A stretch of DNA of 64,000 nucleotides, from NCBI GenBank assembly GCA_948474755.1, contig CAOLHI010000649.1:495052-559051 (forward strand), written 5' to 3'. This DNA is from Ctenosaura bakeri. Taxonomy: Eukaryota > Chordata > Lepidosauria > Squamata > Iguanidae. This document shows, one piece after another, positions 31,741 to 43,818 of the stretch. Every line of letters starts with the position of its first letter. Position 1 is the stretch's first letter. Below the pieces are notes generated by a model, which saw nothing but the letters and a program-made list of their open reading frames with translations, was not told the DNA's origin and did no database searches. Both the position numbers and the translations under genes were made by a program.

Positions 31741-32357
31741 CTGGGAGGAGGGGAGGGACAATAATATACAAAGAAATCAATAATTTAGATTTCTTCACTG
31801 TAACTAAAGAAGATTTTGATCCACTGAAATTGTCCCAAACAGGTTGCTGGGGAAGGGGGGAATCATTCTCTTCAAGCCACTACTTCCTCAGTATTTGCTT
31901 TCCACAAAGTTTTCCAAAAGACAAAAACTTTCTATAGTGAAAATGTTTCAAATATTCCATTTTAAATGGAAATAAATACATCTAGGTGTCAGGCTTCAAT
32001 GGCACACATACAGCTCCAGGGGCCTGTACAGTAGATCACATGTGCACAAGCAATACATTTACACCCTGGGATACAAAAACTAGGACAGATCAGGTTCTTC
32101 ATACTCTCCCACTGTCCACAGAACTGAAGGAATGAACCTAAACTATGAAATATAAATAGTTTTCTTTACATTATATGTTGCCCAAGGAAGGCGAGTACCT
32201 GTCTGAAGAATAGGAGCAGCTGCTATGTAGATATTGCCTAAGGACCTCAGCTGTAATGATTCAAAACAAGGACTGATACTAATACATACTAATACATGTT
32301 ACTAACATTCTGAAATTAGAAGAGATATGAGTAGAATGAATAATAAGATCACCTTAC

Positions 32358-32464
32358 CTGGATTAAATATACCATCACCTTCTTCCCATCCAATAAATTC
32401 AATCATCTTCTTTAGGACTGCTTCTTCCATTAACAAAAAAACTGGGGACACTTCATAGGTGTAT
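32358..32464 (-). CDS. GADL1: GADL1 visible exon 4 (YTYEVSPVF)
   Basis: This 107-nt exon encodes [14 protein letters not shown] through [13 protein letters not shown], a highly conserved helix and turn of the large PLP-binding domain. The acceptor is catatctattcAG|ATACAC and the donor is AATCCAG|GTAAGG. The Gly codon of the FNPGG motif is split with the next exon. Confidence 0.95.
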
Positions 32465-33359
32465 CTGAATAGATATGTGACATAAAAGGCAACTGTCTGA
32501 GCAATGCTGTGATCAAATGAATTGAAACTGAATGAAAAAGCAAGTGGAGCAGAGAGCATGAATATGAGCATAGTGTAGTAGCTATATGATAGATCTCTTT
32601 CCTGACTGTAGCAAATATTCCACAGCACTCTGACTGGTGGTAGGACTGAAGAAAGGAAATCACATACAAAGGGTCCCAAAGTTAGTTGTCACACGGCAAC
32701 AACAGGATAATCTTGGTGCTCACAGATGGTGCCAGCAGCTTAGATAACTAGACAAAAATTATCACAAAGTGGTGGTAGTGTAGCAGAGGGACCAAGCAAA
32801 TAGAGATGGGCATCTCATATGTTTTAACAGTGGCTGGATAAGTAAAGGTCCTCATGTGCCTGAGACATGTGGCTGCTATGTCAGAAATTAAGTCTTAAGC
32901 AACTTCTGAGAGGACAGTTTCAGTGTAGATGCTGAAGTCCCAAACTGAGGAGAACCCCAGCTCAAAAAAGAAGACTGCTGAGAATCACGGTGGACAGTAA
33001 ATCAATACAACGTGTATTCTCTTCTATTCAATTATTATACCCATGAATTGATGTCCCACAAGACAGGCCTTCCATGACTATGTGGAATGAGTGGCCATGC
33101 AGTCTGTCATGTAAGGAAGTCTGTCATATAAGGAAGAACAGGAAAAGAACAGGAACTAAGAAACAGATAAGAATAGAACATCTTTGTCTAACCAGGTTTA
33201 AGATAAGAAAGTTCCCCCTGTACCTTTAATTTAATATTTATGTAGCTTTTACAATAGGACAAGCAAGCTTAATTTATCCAGCTTTCTTCAGTATTATTAA
33301 TATGCACAGATAGCTACAGGAAGTAGGATCTGCCACACTGAAACAGCATTCAAGACTTA
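32465..33359. other. Intron between exons 4 and 3, unassigned part
   Basis: AT-rich intron upstream of exon 4 with no recognised repeat or coding block. The minus-strand ORF that runs through exon 4 continues into it only by chance. Confidence 0.6.
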
Positions 33360-33796
33360 GGCCCTTTCCGCACCTTACCTTCTTCCAGTGCTGGAGTGCA
33401 GGGATCGTGCAAGCAGCCTCCAGTGAGAGGCTCTCGCGTCCAGGGCCTTCGGCTCCAATGAGCTGCCTGCTCACGCAAGAGCCCCACCTCTTCCTTCCAC
33501 AGCACAGTCTGGCTGCGCTGGGGCAGAAAGCGCGACTGGCGCAGCTCTGGAGGCTTCGCACACCAGGTAAGTGTGCGCAGGGCCCTGGAGCAATGCGCAA
33601 TCACGCACCATTTTCAGCTTCTAGCCAAAAATGAAAAGGTGCACAAGCTTCTAGCTGAAAATGAAAAGGTGCACAATCGGCGCCTGCTGGCCCCTGGAGC
33701 ATCACACAATTGCAAGTGCGTTGTGCAGATCACTCCTCACAATCGCACGACGCTCCAGGCCCTCTTTCACATGGAAAATGCCATGTGAAAAGGGCC
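33360..33796. mobile_element. GC-rich inverted-repeat DNA element, copy C
   Basis: Ends ggccctttccgcacctta and catgtgaaaagggcc, flanked by TTA on both sides (33357-33359 and 33797-33799), the clearest 3-bp target duplication of the family. An internal tandem duplication of a roughly 32-bp unit (cttctagc-gaaaatgaaa type) lies at about 33618-33674. Confidence 0.85.
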
Positions 33797-33830
33797 TTAG
33801 CACCATGATTTAAAGCAAAAATATACTTAC

Positions 33831-33921
33831 ACGCTTGGGTTTAATGCTTCCGTAATGAAACGTGCTGCTAAAGAATAGTAATCAATTCCAGCATACAATT
33901 GATTAAAAAATCTTGGATGAT
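33831..33921 (-). CDS. GADL1: GADL1 visible exon 3 (HPRFFNQ active-site loop)
   Basis: This 91-nt exon encodes the HPRFFNQLYAG signature shared by animal GAD, CSAD and GADL1, which lines the substrate pocket, and continues to ALNPSV. The acceptor is aatttacAG|ATCATCC and the donor is CCAAGCGT|GTAAGT. It completes an Asn codon (A|AT) with exon 2 and a Val codon with exon 4. The preceding intron of 4565 nt holds a GC-rich mobile element and a SINE with a nested insertion. Confidence 0.94.
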
Positions 33922-36900
33922 CTGTAAATTACAATAAAAAGACACATCCTGTTAGAATGCAGGTGCACAAAAAGCAATACCCTGATAGTACATTTGCTTG
34001 CCCCTTCCTGATTACTAGCAAAAGACATGGTATCAGCAACTCAAAAACTAGGATAACAGAGTCAGGACCTATGATTACCTACAGGAAAAGAGTATTGTGT
34101 GGATCATTTGAAGCCCCTACTGCATAGAACGGTTCTCTACACTACCCTCTATCCACATAAGACTTCTGCACTGGAGAAGAAACAAAGGAACTGCTAAGAA
34201 GAGTCACAAGTGAAGCTCCAGTTCAGGAACCACAGTCTGAAACAGGCCTCCCCAAGGCACACCTATTTACAGCACCCTATATGAGTGGTGCTAGGGCATC
34301 TTGCATTTTTTAGTATCCAGCCCATAAATTACAGCTAAGCATTTCTAACTCGGGAAGAGAAACACTTAAGCTGAAAATGGCATCAAAAGAAACATATAGT
34401 ACAGGGTTAGACAACTGTCCAGGGGCCAGGAACCACTGCTCCCTGACAACCTACCACTACCAGTCGCGCCATCCCAGCACATCCAAATACCTCTGGGTAT
34501 TTGGGGGTGCTTTTGCACATTTCTTCATATTTGGTAGGCTTCCTACATGGTTTGGGGGAAAACAAAATCAAGACTTTACAAATAATGGGGGCTGGGGAGA
34601 TTGGGAGAGTGGGGGATGCCAAAGTCCACACAGGGCACCATGGGCTACACTTTCCCCATTCTTATATAGTGGTTTGGCTTCCAATTTAGTCATACTTGGT
34701 AGAAACACTGAAATCTATAACCTGTCACAAGTATCTTGAGTCTTATTTATTTCAATAGAATTACTCAAACCACAAGTAACTTTCAATCCACTGCTTTGCT
34801 TTAATGTTTTTCTTTTAAAGAAAATGTTTATTTTGTCTCTTACACTTCTCTGTCCCCAGGAAGGTAAACTTTGCCTACACCAAAGATTCTACAAAATAAT
34901 AGAGGTTTCAAAATTTCTATTATTTCTATGTTTTTCATTCACTTTCTATATGTAAGAGAGATGACCTTGCCCAATAGGAGCAATGGATATGCACCACACA
35001 ATATAAATATAAAATTCTGCATATAAATTCCTAATTTACAAAAATATGAGCTTTAACAAACAGGTATGTGTTCTCTTAGTAGTAAGTTTTCTGTTTCATT
35101 CTTCCCAGTTTACCTTTATTTCAGATATACCCAAATTGCATCAAATACCATAATCACACATTAGAAGATTATTTGTATACTATGAGAAAATTATAATTAT
35201 ACTATATGGCCAGATACATTTGGGTTAGGGAAAACAATATTTATGTAACTACCTTAACAACATTTGACTTTATTATTTAATTACTCCCACACCCAATACA
35301 CATATTGGTTACTTAAGCTATTTTGTCTGCTGTCTCTGAAAAATTATTTTGGTAGATTTATATAGTGACCTTCATTTGATTACAAGTGAGAGAGATCTCA
35401 GATAAATTTGGAAATGTCCTTCCCATTTTTTTTAACCTTTCTACAGCTCCCTTCAGAGAGACAGCAGAAACTCAGAGGAAGGAATAATAATTAAAATCAT
35501 ACTGGAGTCAATTATCTTACGTGGGAATAGCATCAGATGTTTATGTACAATAGATAAAAGTGCATCAATAAGGAAGAAGGATATAGTAAAGCAATCTAGA
35601 CATTCTGTGATAAAAATGGGTTGAGTCAGATCCAAAGCTACCATCTTGATCAATTTTAAGACATTGTACAGGATGCATCATAGCTGAAGGAGTTTTACCT
35701 CCAAAACTTTTGTGAACATTGATCAGCATTAATAGTGTTCTCATTCTGGGCATTTGACTCTCATAGTCTTTTCTAATTTTTTAAAAACAAATAACTTCAG
35801 AAGAATGATGCATAAAACTATGACTAAACTTGCTCAAGTAGTTGCCCAAAGTAGTTGTCCAATAAATATTTTGCCAGTAAGTATTAGCATTTAGAGGAAA
35901 AACCTATTTATGCTACCTATGAGCTCTCAGGGGATCCCCACACATCTTTTCCAAGAAGAGATTACAGTGCATTTATTTTCCTATTGGAAATCAGAGAGTA
36001 TAGTAGATATAATATTTTTTGTGAAGACACAAACTTTTATCTTTGTCTTCATTGCCCTGAGAGAATGCCTCTGCTTGAATTTTCCATCTACACAAGACCT
36101 TGATCCAGCTGCTTACAAGTTTTAGCAACTGAAAGATGACATACTAGCTTTTTCATAGTGTGATTTCAGATTAATTATAGTCCAGTTAAAATGTGCAACC
36201 TGACAGACAAGTAGGTGGTTCAATGCATATGTATTTGGTAAGCCTTTGTGTGAAGTTCTATTTATTTATTAGCGCACAGTTTCATCTACAGCAGCGCAGA
36301 CTGTGAAAAAAGACAGGCGGACTGTTGTGGCTGAAATCATCAGGAAAGCAGAAGATTTCTACTATGGACAGAGAGAATACTCAAAAGTAATGAAAAAATG
36401 ATTGAGTCTTGACTGTCAAGAAACACTGACAAGAAGAATCCTGAACTGATGGGATTTTTTGCAATTCAGGAAGTATTCTATGCAAAATTTACATGTGGTT
36501 GTTTTGCACAGAGGAAAGCTTCTTTTTCCTCCAGAGAAAATGGTGTTTTCTGAACAAAACAACCACATAGATGTCGACAGCTACAGTTTTCAGAGTTTCT
36601 CACAGTAAGAAGAAAACTGCTAAAACAACTCATTGCTTCCTTCAAGAAGGAAATTAATGAAGAATTATATCTCTGCTTCATATTTCTGTTTACCTTTTGG
36701 CCTTAGAAGTTGTTGCTTCAGATGCAATATCTTTTATCTGTCAAACCGTTCCCAACTCTCATTCTCCTGCTTTTCTTTTCTTCATTCCCTCTGCTAAAAG
36801 TAGGCCACACTTCACCTTTGCTGATCTATAATTTCCAGTTTTAATTACACAACAAACCTATCTGACACTAATGTGAATGAACTCAGCAGTATTTTCTGCT

Positions 36901-37166
36901 TTTATAAGCAGTAAATTAGGCAGAAAATGTGAAGCTGGAGACAAACTATCCCTAATGTATATTCATTTGACCCTTGTTTAAAAAAAAAATCCACCTTCAG
37001 TTCCCAATCTCATTAACTTGAACAAAATTTTCCTTGGAGACATTCACAACTGAAAGCAATTCCTCCCACATTTCTGCACTTCTGTTAACATCTTCAAAAA
37101 GTCACCGTTACTTGATATTAACTCATTTATATGTTATTCTTGCCATGATTTATGCTGTTCACTCTA
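33922..37166. other. Intron, unassigned
   Basis: AT-rich intron upstream of exon 3. A C/G-rich block at 34405-34680 recalls those near 30100 and 55020, but I cannot name it. No coding block is supported. Confidence 0.5.
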
Positions 37167-37590
37167 TGCCCCTTTTCGCACAGTTTTTTTTGTGCAAGGG
37201 CCCCTTGAATGTCGCGTAAATGGGAGTGTCGGTTCATACGACGCACTCCCATTCACGCGACGCTCAGGATCCTATAGAGGGACACGCATGCATTTTCTTA
37301 TTTTCGGCTCTAAGCCGAAAATACTGTGCGGTCGCACAATGCTCGAGGGGCCCTCACGCACTTACCTGAGTGCGGTGTGCCGAACAAGCCGACCCAGTCG
37401 CGCTTCCTCCCCCAGCGCAGCCTACAGCTCCCAGGCTGCGCTGCGGAAGGAAGGGGCGCTAGTGCGACAGTCGCGCTACCAGGAAGCAACCTGCAGGACG
37501 AAGAGCAGGGAAGCGGCAGCTTTCCGGATGAGGCTTTTCGCACAAGATGCCCTCCCCAGTCGCGCAAACGGGTAAGGTGCGAAAAGCCTC
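37167..37590. mobile_element. GC-rich inverted-repeat DNA element, copy D
   Basis: Ends tgccccttttcgcac and ggtgcgaaaagcct, flanked by CTA on both sides. It contains the same hairpins as copy B in reverse order (cgtaaatgggagtg near 37215; attttcggctctaagccgaaaat near 37300). The 183-codon minus ORF through it is a by-product of GC richness. Confidence 0.78.
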
Positions 37591-37917
37591 TATGGCTAGT
37601 TTTAAAAAATGTCAATCTGTCATACTGAGCCAGAGTTGCTACATCAATATGAGGGGTTTTTTTTCCTACTCCTGTCTTTAACCACCAATGGAGTGGGGCA
37701 GGAAAACCCACTATATAGTTATTATGTACTTGGTGCAAATACATGTTTATGACCCTGAGAACAAGTATTGGGGCTGCATGCTTCTCCTTCATTCCTCTCC
37801 CCCGACACACAACAACTTCACCATGGAAGATCTTGCTTTTGACTAATCCAGATCTCCTCATTACACACAGAAAATGAAAGTCTGTTTAATGGTTGTTAAA
37901 TATTTTAGGATAACTAG

Positions 37918-38212
37918 TTGTTGTTGCTGTTATGTGCCTTCAAGTTAATGGTGACCCTCAGTGAACCAATCATGGGGTTTTCTGGGAGCTGAGTGTGTGT
38001 GATGCACCCAAGGTCACCCTATGAGTTTCCATGGCTGAGCCAGGAATCAACTCCTGAGACGCTTCCACACAAGACTGGCCCCCTCTCGAAACTGTAAACC
38101 CCAGGATTCCATAGAATGTTGCAAGTGGAATCATAGTGCTATAACAGCCTAGCGCAGAAATGGCATTGGTCTCCACGGTCATAGTCTAATGCTCAAAGCA
38201 CTATACCACACT
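37918..38212 (-). mobile_element. BovB-tailed-type SINE, interrupted by a half MITE
   Basis: Minus-strand SINE: tail side gttgttgttgctgttatgtg, gccttcaagttaatgg, the accctatgagtttccatggc and gctgagccaggaatcaac blocks, and the head caaagcactataccacac. Between about 38055 and 38164 the head is split by a fold-back MITE half (38077-38164). Confidence 0.75.
38077..38164. repeat. Fold-back MITE, one arm only (copy 3)
   Basis: ggccccctctcgaaactgta...attccatagaatgttgca...tcatagtgctataacagc...cagaaatggc matches one arm of the copies at 2112 and 50748. It lies inside a SINE. Confidence 0.7.
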
Positions 38213-38486
38213 AGCACTCAAGGGGAAGCCAAAAGGAGATAAGGCTCAATGGTTATTTCATAAACCATATTTTTTAAGCCAAAAACTTAACTCTGAAATC
38301 AGGTTTTATCTAGACATGCCACATTGAGCTTTTTTGTGAGATATAAAAGGAAACGAGGAATCTGTAAAATTGTTACCTACTTTTGCCCTAGAATAAAAGA
38401 AGGAAATGTCCCTTGCCACTAATGTCTACCTGGTGGAACATCACAGTATCTGATAGATTAAAAATATAGAGAAGTATGATTCTTAC

Positions 38487-38613
38487 TAGTTTTGACACTG
38501 AATTTTATAATGTCCTGACAGAACTGCAAGAGCTTCTGATGGTTCTCTCCAGTGTCTTTCAATTCCAAATCAAGAAGTGTTTTCAGTTTTTCAGGAGGGT
38601 GCCATTCACACAC
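38487..38613 (-). CDS. GADL1: GADL1 visible exon 2
   Basis: This 127-nt exon has 42 codons plus one base and begins VCEWHPPEKLK, typical of the CSAD/GADL1 N-terminal domain. The acceptor is cctcatgatcAG|GTGTG and the donor is AAAACTA|GTAAGA. It joins exon 1 in phase 0 across a 559-nt intron and leaves phase 1. The encoded helices lead into the conserved KT(N)HPRFFNQ segment, whose Asn codon is completed by the next exon. Confidence 0.94.
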
Positions 38614-39173
38614 CTGATCATGAGGAGGAAAAAAAAAAATAAAGTCTGTAGAAAGAAATGGTTTGAGGATGACAAATATTAAAGTTGGCCAGAACATTTT
38701 AAAATTTGAATTTAAACTGAAAATAATTTTTTAACATTTCAAAATTTTAACATCAAGCTGAGAAACTATGCCCATCTTTTTTGTACCTCTACTAAAATAG
38801 ACTGCTTTAAAATTTATCCTCTAGTGCAGGAAACAGATTTGAAATATGGCATTGTAATATGACACTAAATATTTTTTTAAAGAAAAAAATTCAATATGTT
38901 CAGAGGTAGAATCTTGATATGACATGCAAGCAACATATCTCATTACAACTTCTTCAACCATAATTACTCCATGAAACTTGCTTGGTATATATTTCTCCAT
39001 AATGTTTCTGCAGTCCGGTGCACAAAGGGTAAATTACTGAGTTTAAAAAAAAAAGTACTTGCCAGTTTTTATCTTTGAGACAGACCACATAATTAGTAGG
39101 AAAAAACTGATTAGCTCAATAATATTCATGTGTCAAGTGTTAATTACATATAAAAAGTACTGCATCTTTCTAC

Positions 39174-39349
39174 CTTTTCTGTTACATCAGCAGCTTTCTT
39201 TATCACCTCCTCCATAATGATCTTAGTGGCCTCTTCCACAAACTTCTCTCCTGCTTCTGAGTCTGCCACTGGACCATTTAAAATTACACCGTCCACTAAG
39301 ATTGCATTCTTCCTTCTCTGGAATGTTTCCTGTTGGTTATTCGTTTCAG
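39174..39349 (-). CDS. GADL1: GADL1 visible exon 1 (N-terminal region)
   Basis: This 176-nt exon has two leading nt (CT) followed by 58 codons, from ETNNQQ to DVTEK. The acceptor is ...catttacAG|CT and the donor is AAAAG|GTAGAA. It carries the GADL1-type KNAILVDGVILNGP stretch and the GEKFVEEATK helix at the start of the decarboxylase fold. The phase requires an upstream exon ending with one codon base. An in-frame ATG at 39389, in the flanking intron sequence, could be an alternative start but would ignore a convincing acceptor. Confidence 0.93.
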
Positions 39350-41717
39350 CTGTAAATGATGCAAGGTAAAATGAAGACAACAGTATCATGCACAGAATTC
39401 TAAAAAGTAAAATGTCACAATAAGTAAAATGTCACAATTATGTCTATATGGGAATGAAGACTGAGAGAGAAAATTGGAAAATGGCTGAATGCTGTGTACT
39501 TCCAGAATGCTGGTAGATAAGATAACAGCCTTGTTAAGTATTCACTGGGTATCTTTTGAAAATAAATATTTAGAAGAAGAGTTTGTAGATAACTATCTAA
39601 ACACTAGCAAATAGCCAGAGTAGCAAAGTAGAAAGACAGGGAAAATGTGCACACAGAAACACACACATCTTTTTAAAAGGTTTCAAAATTATGCTTACAC
39701 ATTGCAGGGGAAAAGTGCACTGCTTACTAGTCACCAGCAATGCTAAGGAACTAACCAATGCCCATTACATGTGTCCTATAACCACAGTGCACATAGTGAA
39801 TGAAAAAGCAACAGAAGGGGAGGAATCCTTTTAACACAGCAACAAGGTTTTGGCTTTTTTTGTGCTACCTGAGAGAAGATGCTTCAGTCACTTTGCACTT
39901 CATCATACATATCTTACCCAGAGAGAATCTGGGAGCTGCAGTTCAAAAAATGAATCTTTTCACTCTCTAATCTATGTGTATGTATTATATATACAAGACT
40001 GTGAAAATAGTAATTCATGCTCTGGTCACATGAAGTGAGATCTCCAAAAGAGATCAATCTGTAATGATTCTTGGATGGGACTTAGAGGTTTCATCTCACA
40101 CATGCCATCTCAGACAGAACTGCTGAGAACATTTTATGGCTAAACAAACCACATGGGTCTTTGTTTGATCTATAAACTCTTCAACAGCTTTGGCCCTATC
40201 CTCCTCAAAAAATTGATCTCTGTTAATCTTGTTCCATCACAATTCCAAAAGATCTGTAAAGAAACCCCTCTCAGGCACAGTACGTGTGTGTCAGGTTTAT
40301 ATAGTAATGGCACCAAGAGAAGCAATCTTAGGTTTCCTCTTTTCAGAAGATTTCCCAGATCCCTAGTATCTTACAGCAGCTTTATAAAATGTGTTTCAGC
40401 TGAATCAAACTTTTGTAGACCATCTAAACTGGAATACTGTACATAGTGAGGAAAAGCAGGATGACAAACAAGGGCACATGGACCTTTAGGACTTAAATAC
40501 AAGAAGGCATACTCTTGGCAGGTTCTGTTTGTTGTGCAGGAATAAGTACATCTGCGCATTATGTTTTCACCTATTGATAGGTTCTAACTGAGTAGCTTCT
40601 ATTTTAAGTTTTTGCAACAATGAGACTGAAAACTAAGCAGACTTGAAAACATAACATTTGAAAATTATGTTATTATCATTTTTTCCATCTATACCATTCC
40701 TCCAATCCTGCTGTTCCCACTTTTTCATCACAAGAAAAATATCATTTGCCATACAAATGGATTTTTAAGTGGGGGGCGGGGGGAGGAGAAGGAGGAGGAA
40801 GAGGAAATTTCTTGGTATAAATGGAATAAACATATATGGGGTGAGAATCTATTAGTCCACCTGATTTAGTTATGTATGTATTACATGGTTTAATCATTAA
40901 CTCACTACCTTCAGTTAGACTCTGCTTATCCAGCTACATGATCAGGGTAGAGCAATTGAAAATGTAGGTACAAATATCACTCTCCCCCACCCAAAATCCA
41001 CCCCATCTCTTTTTCATGTATTGAGGCTCAAATGTTTCAGAAGCCCAGTAACAGAAGTTATTACTATGACACCACCAATAATAGCCACCAGTATCAATAC
41101 AGTTCAGATGAACATAACTCTCACACATAAAGCCATTGTAGTGACATGTATGCTAAAGGGAAAAAGAAGAAGACGACCTCAATGTGATCAACATACACAA
41201 TAATGCTTTCCATATCGGGATGAGAATTATGTGGCCAACTGGATCCTTCTGGCACAGGAATGAACTTCTGGGTCTTTGATTCCCCAGACCCTCCCACTGC
41301 AATTTCTATTTGCTAAAAATGGAAAATTCCACTTCCTAAGACTTCCAAGGCATCCCCATTTAATCTTTGGATTTCCCCTGCCTTACATCTTTAAAAGGCT
41401 CTCAGAAGCAATATTTGAAAACCAGAAGTGACTGTGAATCACTTCCAGTTTGGGTACAGTGGCAGTGTGCAACCTCTGGGGAATGGCAATATCAAAACAT
41501 AGGACAGGAACAGCTCTTGGAACTTCTGTGGCCACTCACCCTAGCTCTATAAGCAATATTCAGTTTCTAAGTAAACACTGCCTATGTGGTGAAACCAGGA
41601 AACAAACGAGAGATATTGAGGGACTTAGGGGGAATCCGGGTATCAAAGGCAATAGGAAAAAGAAACCTAGGTGAGACCTTCCCCCCAAAAAGCTAAAGAT
41701 TGTTCCCAGAAAAAATA
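39350..41717. other. Upstream GADL1 intron, unassigned
   Basis: No exon with a donor in the required phase 1 was recognised. A purine-rich run with G8 and GGA repeats lies at 40768-40805. Other short ORFs lack domains. Confidence 0.5.
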
Positions 41718-41850
41718 GGGTATCCTCCAACATTTCAAGATGAAAACTGGGGCATGTCTGGCCAAGCAACATCTGAATGTGGTCAAGATGGCAAAAGCTA
41801 TCAATAAGGAAGAACAATTTAGGAGAGGATGCAGCAGCTTGCTTTTGTGT
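41718..41850. mobile_element. cataccctccaac-type DNA element, end fragment
   Basis: gggtatcctccaacatttca then ggccaagcaacatctgaatg and gtcaagatggcaaaagct, the same end segment as at 58204 onward. Confidence 0.6.
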
Positions 41851-43818
41851 GTTCGTTTGTTTGTTTCCTATCCCATATTTCTCCCGAAATGGAATCTATA
41901 TTATCTGTACACTGCAGAAATGTCTATGCCACTGTGTTGTCTTATGGGGCATTAGGATGAATAAGGTGGCTCAAACGCATAAGCTATTTGATGGCAACTT
42001 ATCAATATTGTTTTGTAAAAATCTATCTATTAACCAGAATTCTATAACCCAATTACGTCAGCATTGTATTCAGTGACTATAAAAAGAAAAGTAGATGACA
42101 ACAGCTATGATATCCAGTAACTGGAACACATGGCCATGAAAGGCAGCATCTCTCCATCTGTAGCAAGATGTTCTACCTGGTATTTATTTCTTACAAGAAA
42201 TGAAGGAAATCAATGCCAGCTGAATTTACACAAAAGGTATTTAAAGATCTGAAACCCTCATTTCAGTTACCAGCTAGGAGCATTTAGCAAGATCCTTAAG
42301 GAACTCTGCATACTTTCGTCAGCTGAGGTCCACTTCAAGGGTTAAAACAGCAACTTGAGAATGGAAGTAAATAGGTTGGTGAGCAACATAGTAATGTGGT
42401 CATATTAGAGGGCTTCAGTATGTGTCACTTTGCAATGCCAGAGTATATATGGGCCAAACTGCAAAAATGGTCTTATACTGAAACAGTCACACAGTTGCTG
42501 AGCCATATATTCATGCACCAATCTACTCATGTGACCCTGATATTGCAGAGCACACACAACGTGCATTTTGGGTCAAGCACATATTTCTGGTTAAAGGCCG
42601 CTGAGCTTGCAGAGCAATTAATATCACCCAATAGAATTGCCCTAAAAGTGATCTCACAGGTTACCGACTGTGCAAAATATCTCACAAATAAGACTGCAAA
42701 AACAATTACAATGCTAGCATCTTAGTTTGAAATCAATGCATCTTCTCTTTGGATGCTCCAAATCTATTTAAAAGAGAGATCAGAGGAGGGTTGAAATCAA
42801 TGTCCATCTCTAAAAGAAATATCAGCATTACTCATGTGTGAACATCCAAACATCTTCATTTATTCCAGTGAGTTTGTTATACTAGCCAAAGGCCATAACA
42901 AACACATTAAAAATATACAAAGCATACTAAATGTACAAAATGCAGCAAAATAATATTCTAGACAGAAACAAATATTGCTATAGACAATAATAAGATAATT
43001 TTTAAAATTCTACAATATAAAAGAATTTGAAAATTATCAGGAAGAAAATCAAATTTATACATTAAGTTTGTGACACAAGTTGTGGCAATTTATCTAACTC
43101 CTTCTTTCCTCTTTTTTATAGCCCCCCCCCCCAATAGGTACTTTGTATGTTGTGTCATGCAAAAGAAATCAAACCAGTTCTTTCCATCTCTCTCCCAGCT
43201 TGACTGTACAAGGGAGAAAACTTCCAAACATCCAAACTGGATATTTTCCATCTCATCCTTTTTTTAAAAAAGTAAGTATCAGCTGTGTTCCCACAGCACA
43301 GTAATCTGAGATTCTGGGGAATGTTGTCTTATTGTCCATAGACTAATGGGTGCAGATGCATGCAACTCATTTAGCCCTGCTTTGCTTATGTCAGTAAGGC
43401 AGCAAACTAAAAATGGTTTGCTTCAAGGGTCATCCAAACTGAGAGTCTTTTTCGTTGCTTCCTAAAAGCTGCAATTTGTAACCCAATCATAAGCCCTTAT
43501 AAACCAGGAGCCTGGAGTTTACTGACATCCTGAACAAGCCATTTCTTTTAATTGCTTGTTCTTGTGAGAGAATTCAGACTTAACGTTCTGTGAAAGCACA
43601 ACCCTTGAATAACTTACTCCATGTCATCCAACACTGGGACTTGATGTTCTGTGGGTTTGTTCCCTCTACCCCAAGGTAAAGCAGTTTAATTTGGCTCCTA
43701 TTGACATGCTTTGCCTGTCACAATGCCTAAATTTATCACCAGACCTGACAGTACAGCTTCCTAAAAGATTCACACTCTGCCTGCAAAGAGGTCTAGGGCC
43801 TCATATAGGATAGAAAAA
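41851..43818. other. Upstream intron or flank, unassigned
   Basis: AT-rich. Homopolymer C run at 43122-43133. No coding block or repeat family recognised. Confidence 0.5.

Larger units (their letters stand above)
2615..39349 (-). other. GADL1: GADL1 gene, partial (10 internal coding exons)
   Basis: Ten exons on the minus strand splice into one uninterrupted frame of about 338 codons. The protein matches vertebrate glutamate decarboxylase-like 1, a cytosolic PLP-dependent group II decarboxylase related to CSAD and GAD and reported to act on acidic amino acids such as aspartate and cysteine sulfinate. GADL1 is preferred over CSAD because of the N-terminal VDGV-LNGP stretch, GEKFVEE and the NHPRFFNQLYAG and ALNPSVYTYEVSP segments. 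Every visible intron has GT-AG borders. The start-codon exon and the C-terminal exons (about 160 codons, judged from the family's usual length of about 520) are not seen. No stop codon or frameshift interrupts the joined exons, so the gene looks functional. Confidence 0.95.

Noticed and set aside
37310..37861. 183-codon minus ORF
   Set aside because: It runs through the GC-rich mobile element copy D and its hairpins and has no domain.
39144..39389. ATG at 39389 as the GADL1 start
   Set aside because: It would read through a convincing acceptor at 39350-39351 and give a hydrophobic N-terminus not expected for this cytosolic enzyme; kept only as an alternative.
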